Assembly: GCF_000282215.1 (NCBI RefSeq)
Contig: NZ_AKJS01000078.1
Coordinates: 1 to 63,228, forward strand
Length of the DNA: 63,228 nt
Source of the DNA: Pseudomonas sp. GM21
Lineage (GTDB): Bacteria > Pseudomonadota > Gammaproteobacteria > Pseudomonadales > Pseudomonadaceae
Reading direction: 5' to 3'
The number at the start of each line of letters is the position of its first letter. Position 1 is the stretch's first letter. Positions 36,428-43,373 of the stretch are shown in pieces. The notes beneath the pieces are model-generated. The model was not told the DNA's origin, did not search any database, and saw nothing but the letters and a program-made list of their open reading frames with translations. The translations under genes were made by a program, and so were the position numbers.

Positions 36428-36894
36428 GCGCCCAACCCCGTGTTGAACAAGCGTTGCGTGCGGAAATGCTCGATCAGCCAGACGCCGTCGACACAGCGGA
36501 AATCGATGTTCAGGCGAGTGCCAAACAGTTCGCTGTGGCCATCGGCGTAGGTGGAAATCTGCTGCATGATCCACTGCCCCTGGGCCTTGCTGCCGTCGAC
36601 CGTGATCGACTCGCTGGTGAGGAAATGCAGGTTCAGGCGAAAGTGCTCCGAGGGCGGCAAGTAGCCGCCAACAAACGCCGCCACCGCATCACGTCCGTGA
36701 TGCTGGCCGAAGGTCTGTGCAGTCTGAGTGCCGATACCTTCCCAGATGGCATCGACGCAGAACAGCTCAGCCAATTCGCGGACATAAGTCGGCGCCCTCG
36801 GCACATCACACAGGTCCATGTAGCGCGCCATCAAGCGGCGCACCTGGCTCTCCCCTTCCAGCGTTTCAAGCCGCTGCAGCAAGGCCTCGTTCAT
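36424..36894 (-). CDS. iacI: SnoaL/NTF2-like protein, probable IacI
   Basis: 156 aa alpha+beta barrel protein (VRRLMARYMDLCDVPR, ELFCVDAIWEGIG, GHSELFGTRLNIDFR). It resembles SnoaL-like hydratases/isomerases and oxygenase beta subunits. IacI is reported in some iac clusters with an accessory or hydroxylation role. It sits three bases after iacB and overlaps iacH. There are no catalytic residues I can name. Confidence 0.8.
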   Translation of the reverse strand: MNEALLQRLETLEGESQVRRLMARYMDLCDVPRAPTYVRELAELFCVDAIWEGIGTQTAQTFGQHHGRDAVAAFVGGYLPPSEHFRLNLHFLTSESITVDGSKAQGQWIMQQISTYADGHSELFGTRLNIDFRCVDGVWLIEHFRTQRLFNTGLGA

Positions 36895-36897
36895 GGC

Positions 36898-37269
36898 TTA
36901 AACCTTGGCTGCATCAGGAATGGTCAGTGGGCGACCGATACGCGCTTCGACCTTGGCGTAGCGCCACAGGCTGTATTCGTTCACCGGCGTGGTGCGGAAC
37001 AGGTTGCAGGCGTCGATCACCGATTGGTGGCAGTCGACGTCGGCCATGATGTAAACGGTCCACGGCGAAGTGGTGGACGGGCCGACCATCAGGCGGTCAT
37101 CGTCCATCGCGCCGAGCACGGTGATGCCGGGCATGGCACCGAGCGAGCCCATCATCTGGCTGAAGCCTTTCCACACGCTCAGGCCTTCGCCGGTCGGCAG
37201 GTCGAAAAAGTTCTGGGTGATGCCGATGCAGAAGACGACGCGCAATGGCTCTTGAGTGGTCTGGGTCAT
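36898..37269 (-). CDS. iacB: Small alpha/beta-barrel protein, probable IacB
   Basis: 123 aa, beginning MTQTTQEPLRVVFCIGITQNF, with ferredoxin-like strands (TVYIMADVDCHQSVIDACNLFR; SLWRYAKVEARIGRPL). The position right after iacA and the size match IacB, a small protein of unclear biochemical role in IAA catabolism. There is no signal peptide. It follows iacA by 26 bases. Confidence 0.8.
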   Translation of the reverse strand: MTQTTQEPLRVVFCIGITQNFFDLPTGEGLSVWKGFSQMMGSLGAMPGITVLGAMDDDRLMVGPSTTSPWTVYIMADVDCHQSVIDACNLFRTTPVNEYSLWRYAKVEARIGRPLTIPDAAKV

Positions 37270-37295
37270 GGGGTTTGATCCTTGAAAGAGTGGGT

Positions 37296-38459
37296 TCAGA
37301 TGTAGCCAGGGAATGGCGGTACGCCGAGGAACACCGAACCGGCGCCGTCGTACAGGCCTTCGCTGAGGAATGCGTGCTGGGTGACCACCAGCGAATCGCG
37401 CAGGTAGCGTTGCAGCGGGTGGCGCAGGTAGATCGCGGTGGTGCCGGCGAGGCTGTAAGCGCTCTGCACCACGGCCGCACCGGCCTGGGACACGTGAATC
37501 GCAGACAGACGCAACAGGCTGGTTTGCTCAGGCGTGACCGGGTTGCCGGCCAGGATCGAGTTCCACACCTGCTCGGTCGCGTTGTAGAAGAAGCCACGGG
37601 CGGCGGCCAGTTGCGCTTCGGCCTTGGCGATTTCGATGCGCACGTAAGCGCGGTCGGCCATTTTCGGTGCGCCGGTAATGCCGCTGCCGGCGGCCATGCG
37701 GCTCACTTCATCAAGCGCAGCGCGAGCCAGACCGAGGTTGACCACGGCCAGCACTTGCGCGGCGTAGGCAATCGACGGGTAGCGGAACAGCGGCTCATCG
37801 ATGGTCGCGGCACCGCCACGGATGAACGTCCAGCGCTCTTCGACGTGTTTGTCGGTGACGCGCAGGTCGTGGCTGCCAGTGCCTTTGAGGCCGACCACGT
37901 CCCAGTTTTCAATAATGTCGACCTGATCCGCGCGGAACACGGCGGTACGAGGCTTGCCACCGGCCGCGCCGATGCCGACACCGAGCAGGTCCGCACCTTT
38001 GCAGCCGCTGGCGAATTTCCAGGTGCCGTTGACCTGCCAGCCACCATCGACCGCTTCAGCAGGCTGCAACGGGAACAGGCCACCGGCGAATACCAGATCA
38101 GGGCTGTCGGCGTAAATTTCAGCCAGGGTTTCTGGCGGCAAAGCGGCGAGGTAAACGCCGGCACTGCCGAAGCTGGCAACCCAACCGGCGGAACCGTCGG
38201 CTTCGGAGATACGTTCGATCATCTGCAGGAATAGCGCTGGCGCCAGTGCATCACCACCGAAGCATTTCGGCGTGGCGGCGCGGTAGATGCCCACCTGCTT
38301 GAAGCGTTCGATCATGTCCCGTGGCACGTGGGACCCGGCGTCGAATTCTTCGCGACGTTGGCGCACTTCATCCAGCACCCGCTGAAATTCCTGGCTATGG
38401 ACGCTGGTGTCGTCGACGCTTGGCAGAGGGTCTTTCTGCGCGGTAGCTGAACGCAGCAT
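37296..38459 (-). CDS. iacA: Group D flavin monooxygenase, probable IacA
   Basis: 387 aa acyl-CoA-dehydrogenase-fold protein (HsaA/HpaB-type class D monooxygenase). Motifs: IYRAATPKCFGGDALAPALFLQMIERISEADGS (split by usual variation), GGWQVNGTWKFASGCKGAD and VVGLKGTGSHDLRV. IacA uses reduced flavin from IacG for the first hydroxylation of indole-3-acetate. It is first of the operon. GGAGA precedes the ATG, and a conserved 16-base element lies about 120 bases upstream. The PAS kinase gene is divergent. Confidence 0.88.
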   Translation of the reverse strand: MLRSATAQKDPLPSVDDTSVHSQEFQRVLDEVRQRREEFDAGSHVPRDMIERFKQVGIYRAATPKCFGGDALAPALFLQMIERISEADGSAGWVASFGSAGVYLAALPPETLAEIYADSPDLVFAGGLFPLQPAEAVDGGWQVNGTWKFASGCKGADLLGVGIGAAGGKPRTAVFRADQVDIIENWDVVGLKGTGSHDLRVTDKHVEERWTFIRGGAATIDEPLFRYPSIAYAAQVLAVVNLGLARAALDEVSRMAAGSGITGAPKMADRAYVRIEIAKAEAQLAAARGFFYNATEQVWNSILAGNPVTPEQTSLLRLSAIHVSQAGAAVVQSAYSLAGTTAIYLRHPLQRYLRDSLVVTQHAFLSEGLYDGAGSVFLGVPPFPGYI

Positions 38460-38579
38460 GGGCGTGTTCTCCGTTGAATTGTTATTAGACGGAGCCTGCC
38501 TCGGGGCGGGACGACCGTTGATGGGTTCAGTGTAAAAACCGTATCCGCTCGCCACTATTGGGGCGTGTAGCCCCCCGAC

Positions 38580-38595
38580 TAAAGAAAACCCCTAG
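38580..38595 (-). promoter_or_regulatory. CTAGGGGTTTTCTTTA element upstream of iacA, site 2
   Basis: It matches site 1 (29614-29629) at 14 of 16 positions, is oriented towards iacA, and is about 120 bases before the iacA start. With site 1 it is a candidate binding site for the LuxR-type response regulator. Confidence 0.45.
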
Positions 38596-38700
38596 CCCGC
38601 CCCCGGTTACCTCTGAGCGCATCGCCAGGCGCAAGCCGGTATAAAACGCCATACTTCGACTTCATCTGTAGTCGACCCCTCTGCCGCCAAGGGCTGCGCG

Positions 38701-40182
38701 ATGTATCTGCCAAAACCGAACGACTTCTACGCCCTGATCGAAGCCATGCCGTTGTGCATCATTCTTCACGACGCCCACAGCAAAGAAATCCTGTGGGCCA
38801 ACGCCGCCGCCCTGACGGCGCTGGGCTTTACCCTGGAAGAACTGACGCCGCTCAAGGCCCCGGACATGACCCGCAATGCGCCGCAGTACCGACGCTCGGT
38901 CGGCCTGCGTTGGCTGGAAGGCGCGGCGCGCACCGGCCAGCGCGCCATCGAGTGGTGTTATCGCTCCAAGCAAGGCGTGGAAATCCTCTCGGAAGCGGTG
39001 GCGACACTGGTGCACCTGGACGGTCGCGATGTATTGATGGTGCAGTTCCGCGACATCTCCAAAGAAGACAAGGTCAAGCGCGACCTCAAGCGCTTCGAAA
39101 GCCGCCTCAAAGCCTTTATGCAGGACCTGGCCGAAGGCGTTGCGGTGCTCGGGCCCCAGGGCGATATCCGCTTTATCAGCTCATCCGCCGCGCAACTGCT
39201 CAACAGCGAAGATCAGCCGCTGATTGGCGAAAACTTCCTCGACTGGTGCGACGAAACTTCACGCCTGCGCCTGCTGCAACAGATGTCCTGCGAGCAGCCA
39301 GAACACGCACCGTTCAGCGTGCACTACCACCTGCAACGGCGTGACGGTGAATGGCGCTGGCACCATGCGACGTGCCGCTACATCGAGATTGAAGACGACC
39401 TGGTCGGCTACTTACTGCTGTTCCGCGATGTCACCGAACAGGTGCGCGCCGAAAAAGCCCGACGGGTCAGCGAGCAAAAACTGGAATACCTGGCCCGCTA
39501 CAACGCCATGGGCGAAATGGCCGTGGCCATTGCCCATGAGCTGAGTCAGCCGCTGGCGGCCACGCGTAATTTCATTGAAGGCGCGGTGATTCGTTTGGGC
39601 AAGGATCAGGGCACTGATCAAGGCGTGGCCTGGGGTTTACAGAACGCTGTGCGGCAAATCGAGCACGCGTCGGTGATTATCAAAAGCGTGCGTGAATACG
39701 TGGTCAAGCTGGAGCAATCCGAAGAGCTGATCGACCTCAACGAGCTGCTGCGTGAAACCCGATACTTCATCAGCCTGCGGGCCGACCCGAGCCGGATCGA
39801 GGTCGAGATCATCACCAGCCCCGAACCGTTGCTGATCAGTTGCGAGAAAGTACTGATTGGCCAGGTCATCCTCAACCTGGCGTTTAATGCCATCGAAGAG
39901 ATGGCCGATTTACCGCCAGATCGACGTGTGCTGCGTATACACGCGAGCCGTGATGATCAGGTTGCCTTGGTGCGGGTTGAAGATCGCGGACGCGGTATTC
40001 AGGCGCTGGAGCAGGACAAACTGTTCGACGGGTTTTTCTCGTCCAAGGTCAGCGGCAACGGCATCGGCCTGGCGCTGTGCAAAAACATCATCGGCCGCCA
40101 TCGCGGGGATATCTGGGCGCAGAACCTGGAGCCTTGTGGGGCTGTTTTTACCTTCTCTCTTCCTCTCGCAAATCCCGTCTGA
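38701..40182 (+). CDS. PAS-domain sensor histidine kinase flanking the iac cluster
   Basis: 493 aa, apparently cytoplasmic (no clear TM). PAS domain 1 is at about 8-115 and PAS domain 2 at about 135-255. HisKA has the phospho-His in AIAHELSQPLAATRNF (FixL/DctB subgroup). The catalytic domain has the N box QVILNLAFNAIEEM, DRGRGIQ, and G2 GNGIGLALCKN. It is divergent from iacA with 240 bases between. The FixJ-type regulator at 29.7 kb is the obvious partner across the cluster. Its 3' end is duplicated, in decayed form, at 42.9 kb. Confidence 0.87.
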   Translation: MYLPKPNDFYALIEAMPLCIILHDAHSKEILWANAAALTALGFTLEELTPLKAPDMTRNAPQYRRSVGLRWLEGAARTGQRAIEWCYRSKQGVEILSEAVATLVHLDGRDVLMVQFRDISKEDKVKRDLKRFESRLKAFMQDLAEGVAVLGPQGDIRFISSSAAQLLNSEDQPLIGENFLDWCDETSRLRLLQQMSCEQPEHAPFSVHYHLQRRDGEWRWHHATCRYIEIEDDLVGYLLLFRDVTEQVRAEKARRVSEQKLEYLARYNAMGEMAVAIAHELSQPLAATRNFIEGAVIRLGKDQGTDQGVAWGLQNAVRQIEHASVIIKSVREYVVKLEQSEELIDLNELLRETRYFISLRADPSRIEVEIITSPEPLLISCEKVLIGQVILNLAFNAIEEMADLPPDRRVLRIHASRDDQVALVRVEDRGRGIQALEQDKLFDGFFSSKVSGNGIGLALCKNIIGRHRGDIWAQNLEPCGAVFTFSLPLANPV

Positions 40183-40312
40183 CGCTCGAAGTCCTCCGAT
40201 TCTTTAGACGACACAAAACCTATGTTGAGGATCAGTTGGCCAGGTACAACAAACAATCTTGGGATTGCTTAAGTCTTAAAGGAAGCGGAGCAAGGGCTAA
40301 TGTGTACGGGAT

Positions 40313-40341
40313 TTGCTCGTAACCATGCGCAATGATAGAAT
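40313..40341 (+). promoter_or_regulatory. Sigma-70-type promoter in the kinase-to-islet gap
   Basis: TTGCTC and TAGAAT are separated by 17 bases. They are followed by about 200 untranslated bases and a strong terminator. No CDS begins downstream on this strand. Confidence 0.5.
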
Positions 40342-40347
40342 CGCCCC

Positions 40348-40543
40348 GTCATCTACGCTCCAGGCCGTCCGGTTCGCTGAATCCAACACGTTGGACACCG
40401 ATCTGGCAAGTGTGGTCCCAGTAGCTAGGAAAGCTCCGAAACAAGTGTTTCAGTGCAGTGATCCTTTCTATTGACGCAGCGGGTGGAAGATTGCGATAGG
40501 TGCATAAAAGCGGAAATCAATTAATTGGTTTCCGCTTTTTTTT
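40348..40543 (+). ncRNA. Candidate small RNA of about 195 nt, unassigned
   Basis: The transcript would run from the TAGAAT promoter to the intrinsic terminator at 40508-40543. Within it are complementary segments such as ccaacacgttgg and acaagtgtttc/cagtgca. No good ORF with a ribosome site is seen. I do not recognise it as tmRNA, 6S, RNase P, SRP or tRNA. It could also be a fragment of displaced sequence. Confidence 0.35.
40508..40543. terminator. Strong intrinsic terminator, bidirectional
   Basis: A nine-base stem (aagcggaaa / tttccgctt) with a 12-base AT-rich loop is followed by T8 on the plus strand and preceded by A-rich sequence. It serves a plus-strand transcript and may also serve the convergent islet gene that ends at 40545. 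Confidence 0.9.
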
Positions 40544-40544
40544 G

Positions 40545-41363
40545 CTAGTAATAATCGTTCATGAACATGTTCAAATGTGTCGTTTTCGTCACATCCTTCC
40601 ACTCGCAATGGCAATTGGGGAACGAGCCTTTGATTGATGGGTGTTTTCCCGGACCTCGCGTGACGTTGAAGTGCCGCTGAATATCAGCAACTCTTCGACC
40701 AAATCGAAATGTGAAATTCAGTTCGCAAGAGAGCGCGTGCGGAGCTCCGGTGGCAGGAAGACTGTGATGCTCTGTACCATATTCGAAGTGTTTGTCATCA
40801 TCGTCGATGAAGTAGCGCGTCGAGTAGCTAGACTTGCGCCTAGGTTTTCGCCGTTGCTTAAGCAGTACAAACAACGCCTTGGTCTCTTCAACGAAGGTCG
40901 GAGCTTGGGTGCGTAAACGCACGAGCTCAACCAAATCACGCCACTCCGTGGCATCGAAATTTCGTTCCGGCAACAATGACGCCTGCTGATTTTGACCGTT
41001 CAATACTTCAATGCAAAACGCTGAGAATGTGCTGAGCAGGCTATTAACCTTCTGGACCAGATAGCTCTCGGCATTTTCTACTCGAGACGGTATTCCCACA
41101 CGATGTATAAAGAGCGCTGTGCGGGTAAATTCCAGGCATGCGCCGCAACGGTCATCTCCTATCACAAGCAGCGCATCACTCGTGCTGGATTTACTGTGAA
41201 AATAGCGTTCTAGGTTTGGCTCCCGGTTGAGATCAGGCGCTCCCAAGTCCAAGGTCAAAATCCCTCCTGGAAAATTCGAAGGCGCAGTGATCTTATTACG
41301 AAGCTTCACGAACTCACGTCGCAGAAATTCATTCGCTGTGGCTAGTCCGATAAACACTCTCAT
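40545..41363 (-). CDS. Unrecognised 272-aa protein of the islet
   Basis: I do not recognise this family. N-terminal MRVFIGLATANEFLRREF is followed by ALLVIGDDRCGACLEFTR, then a basic stretch KQRRKPRRKSS near residue 175. A C-terminal part is rich in His, Cys and Trp (HPSIKGSFPNCHCEWKD). There is no signal peptide or TM. Codon use and base composition are more AT-rich than the surrounding catabolic genes. The ATG overlaps the stop of the 140-aa gene by four bases, so the two form a translationally coupled cassette. A nucleic-acid-related or defence role is conceivable but not shown. Confidence 0.75.
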   Translation of the reverse strand: MRVFIGLATANEFLRREFVKLRNKITAPSNFPGGILTLDLGAPDLNREPNLERYFHSKSSTSDALLVIGDDRCGACLEFTRTALFIHRVGIPSRVENAESYLVQKVNSLLSTFSAFCIEVLNGQNQQASLLPERNFDATEWRDLVELVRLRTQAPTFVEETKALFVLLKQRRKPRRKSSYSTRYFIDDDDKHFEYGTEHHSLPATGAPHALSCELNFTFRFGRRVADIQRHFNVTRGPGKHPSIKGSFPNCHCEWKDVTKTTHLNMFMNDYY

Positions 41364-41782
41364 CGTTGTTTGAAAAGCTTCGCAAGCACAGACACAGGAA
41401 TGGTGATCTTCTCCAGATCCTCTGCATCCAGCTTGCTCAGGATATTCAACAAAGCGATTGCGTCATTTGGCACAGGGGCGATGTCTGAAAGTGCGGTTTC
41501 CTGTGCTGGCTCAGAATCAGCTTCAAATTCGTAGTTGACGTCTGGTGGCACCAAGCCAATTTTTGCTCGATGAACCGGATGCGTAATCACTTTATAGCTA
41601 GCGGCATCGGACGTTCGCTCCACAAAAGATTTCAGGGTCTCCTTACCCAGCACTGCCCGGTAATCCACCTGTTGATTAGCAAGGATTGCAGGTAGGTTGC
41701 TTAACAATAGCGGCCGTTGATTGGCAACCCAGTATTCTCGGGTAACGCCCAGCAGAGTTGTTACAAACGGTGTGAGTTCCAT
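41360..41782 (-). CDS. Unrecognised 140-aa protein of the islet, winged-helix (LOTUS-like?)
   Basis: 140 aa. Residues about 20-75 (RPLLLSNLPAILANQ, YRAVLGKETLKSFVERT, YKVITHPVHRAKIGLVPPD) have a helix-helix-strand pattern that recalls OST-HTH/LOTUS RNA-binding domains. The likeness is weak and from memory. An acidic linker (EFEADSEPAQE) and a C-terminal helical segment follow. AAGGAAGAA gives a good ribosome site. It is first of a two-gene unit with the 272-aa gene. Function unknown. Confidence 0.75.
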   Translation of the reverse strand: MELTPFVTTLLGVTREYWVANQRPLLLSNLPAILANQQVDYRAVLGKETLKSFVERTSDAASYKVITHPVHRAKIGLVPPDVNYEFEADSEPAQETALSDIAPVPNDAIALLNILSKLDAEDLEKITIPVSVLAKLFKQR

Positions 41783-42233
41783 GTCTTCTTCCTTAAAAAA
41801 TCAGTCGTCCAAGATACAGCCGATTACCCGGGAGTTGCACCCCATTCAGGTCGCCTGTACTCCAAAACCAAGAAACCGCAACGCCTTAGCATGGGACCAT
41901 GGATAGGCTGCACGTGTCGGATCAGCCCGATGCGCGCTGCCGCTGGTAACCGATCCGGCATCCTTCTGCAAAACTTCTATTAAAAAACACCACGTCACCT
42001 CGCTCACCCAGAAGTGTTTCAAGCGGACAAGGGTGCAGCCGCGCCCGCAAAACACACTGAATAATGTCGGACGTTTCATCTATTTTTTTGAAATCTTTCA
42101 CGAGTTTAACTGTGCATGTTTAAAGACACTCGGTGTTACGCCCCGAAGGCTACAAGACCTTGCGCCGTTACCTACGGTTCAGACAGAATCCGCCGGCTTG
42201 TACGCCTGTGGTCCGGGCCTTATCGTTGCCCTG
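41783..42233. other. Gap without a supported gene
   Basis: About 450 bases upstream of the islet pair and of the structured leader. Short frames exist but none has both a ribosome site and coding character. It probably holds the promoters of the minus-strand pair and of the plus-strand leader. I see no other structure. Confidence 0.5.
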
Positions 42234-42439
42234 TCACTGAATATCAGTGATCGGGTTTGGTAGCCCGGTTTCGTATCACGGCGTATTGCGTCACCTTTTA
42301 TGGTGGTCATGCGTGGGGTCCTTTCGAGGGCGCCGGGAACTGATACGACCGGTCTACCAACCCGCGTATGGCCGCCACCTTTCGTTTGGTAGCGAGTGTG
42401 ATGGCTCCTTTCAAATAAACTCGTATCAGGAGTTTGATT
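42234..42439 (+). ncRNA. Structured leader with complementary hairpin loops (copy B)
   Basis: A hairpin TCACTG-CAGTGA lies at 42234-42250. H1 is CGGG-TTTGGTAG-CCCG at 42252-42267. A GTCCT-TTCG-AGGGC hairpin lies near 42318-42331. H2 is GGT-CTACCA-ACC at 42351-42362. H3 is TCG-TTTGGTAG-CGA at 42382-42395. H1 and H3 loops (TTGGTAG) complement the H2 loop (CTACCAA). In copy A the same three loops read TTAGTAG, CTACTAA and TTAGTAG, a matched change. The AGGAG site and ATG follow H3 by about 30 bases. Confidence 0.7.
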
Positions 42440-42802
42440 ATGTTCAAAGTGACACCCAACCCACCGGACACCGATCCGGCCTCCCCATCCGAATCCATCG
42501 ATTCAAAAAAACTCCACGACGACGCCGAGCGCGCGCTCAATTTCTATCTCAACCCGGCGGCGCTCATGAACAACACCCCTCGTAAACCCAGCACCATTTT
42601 TATGATTGCCCCAGACGTCGACCATGAAACCTTGCTGGTTCAAACCTGTGAAAACCTGGCATCAGCCAGTGTCATGGCCAGCAACGTGGCGGCGTTGGTA
42701 GAGGGCACCCATCGAAGTACCGTGCTGGCGCTGCAGCAGGTCATCATGCTGGGGGAGCTGGCGGTGAATCGAATGCTGGATAACTTCGTTCCACCAAGGT
42801 AA
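42440..42802 (+). CDS. DUF6124-type small Pseudomonas protein
   Basis: 120 aa, beginning MFKVTPNPPDTDPASPSES. There is a central DDAERALNFYLNP and a helical C-terminus (VIMLGELAVNRMLDNF). From memory it belongs to a family found mostly in Pseudomonas and labelled DUF6124. No membrane segment or catalytic motif. Near-identical termini occur in the frameshifted paralogue at 28.2 kb. An AGGAG sits 8 bases before the ATG. The gene is preceded by the structured leader and followed 50 bases later by the kinase fragment. Confidence 0.82.
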   Translation: MFKVTPNPPDTDPASPSESIDSKKLHDDAERALNFYLNPAALMNNTPRKPSTIFMIAPDVDHETLLVQTCENLASASVMASNVAALVEGTHRSTVLALQQVIMLGELAVNRMLDNFVPPR

Positions 42803-42855
42803 TCAGCGCAAGACGTTGGCGGTGGAGCTTGCTCCTTCGCCAACGGTTGAACGGT

Positions 42856-43008
42856 AAATTTTTCTCCTCCACGGTCAGCGGCAACGGTATCAGCCTGGCA
42901 CTGTGCAAAAACTTCATCGGCCGCCATCGCGGGGATATCCGGGCGCAAAACCTGGAACCTTGTGGTGCTGTGTTCAGCTTCTCCCTTCCCCCCGAAAATC
43001 CCACCTGA
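42856..43008 (+). pseudogene. Decayed duplicate of the 3' end of the iac-linked histidine kinase
   Basis: The last 48 codons match the C-terminus of the kinase at 38.7-40.2 kb at 40 of 48 residues, with the stop at the same place. In this copy the ATP-lid G2 box reads GNGISLAL instead of GNGIGLAL. There is no start or upstream domain. The intact and broken 3' ends thus bracket the 40.2-42.85 kb islet. Confidence 0.8.
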
Positions 43009-43025
43009 CAGTCCCCCACTGACCT

Positions 43026-43169
43026 GTAGCAGCTGCCGAAGGCTCGGGCCGCGTTCGGACGTCCGGCTGCGCAGCAGTCGTAAACCCTGCTGACACGGTC
43101 CTTCTGACACACCGCGCGTACTGGTTTTACGTCTGCTTCGCAGCGGACGCAGCCTTCGGCAGCTGCTAC
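43026..43169. repeat. Long inverted repeat, family B copy 4
   Basis: It begins gtagcagctgccgaaggctc and ends cttcggcagctgctac. The left arm has an insertion (gggccgcgttcggac) relative to other copies. It begins 18 bases after the kinase fragment's stop. Confidence 0.8.
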
Positions 43170-43373
43170 CTGAGCGCGTTCTCCGAGGTTGATCGATCGG
43201 GTTTTGAATTGCGCTTTGCAGTGTTTCAGCCCATCTCCCACGACTGGCACAGACACACAAACACTTGGCAGCCACAGCAATTCTCTGCGTTTCCCGGCGA
43301 GGCAGAATCGAACTGTAAAAATCTGCCCAAGCACCCGCGATCTGCGTGAATAACAATTCAGGGAGTTCCCCTA

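Noticed and set aside
40348..40543. A tRNA at the kinase-islet border (ggttcgctgaatcc looks like a T-arm)
   Set aside because: No acceptor stem, anticodon arm or CCA end can be assembled around it.
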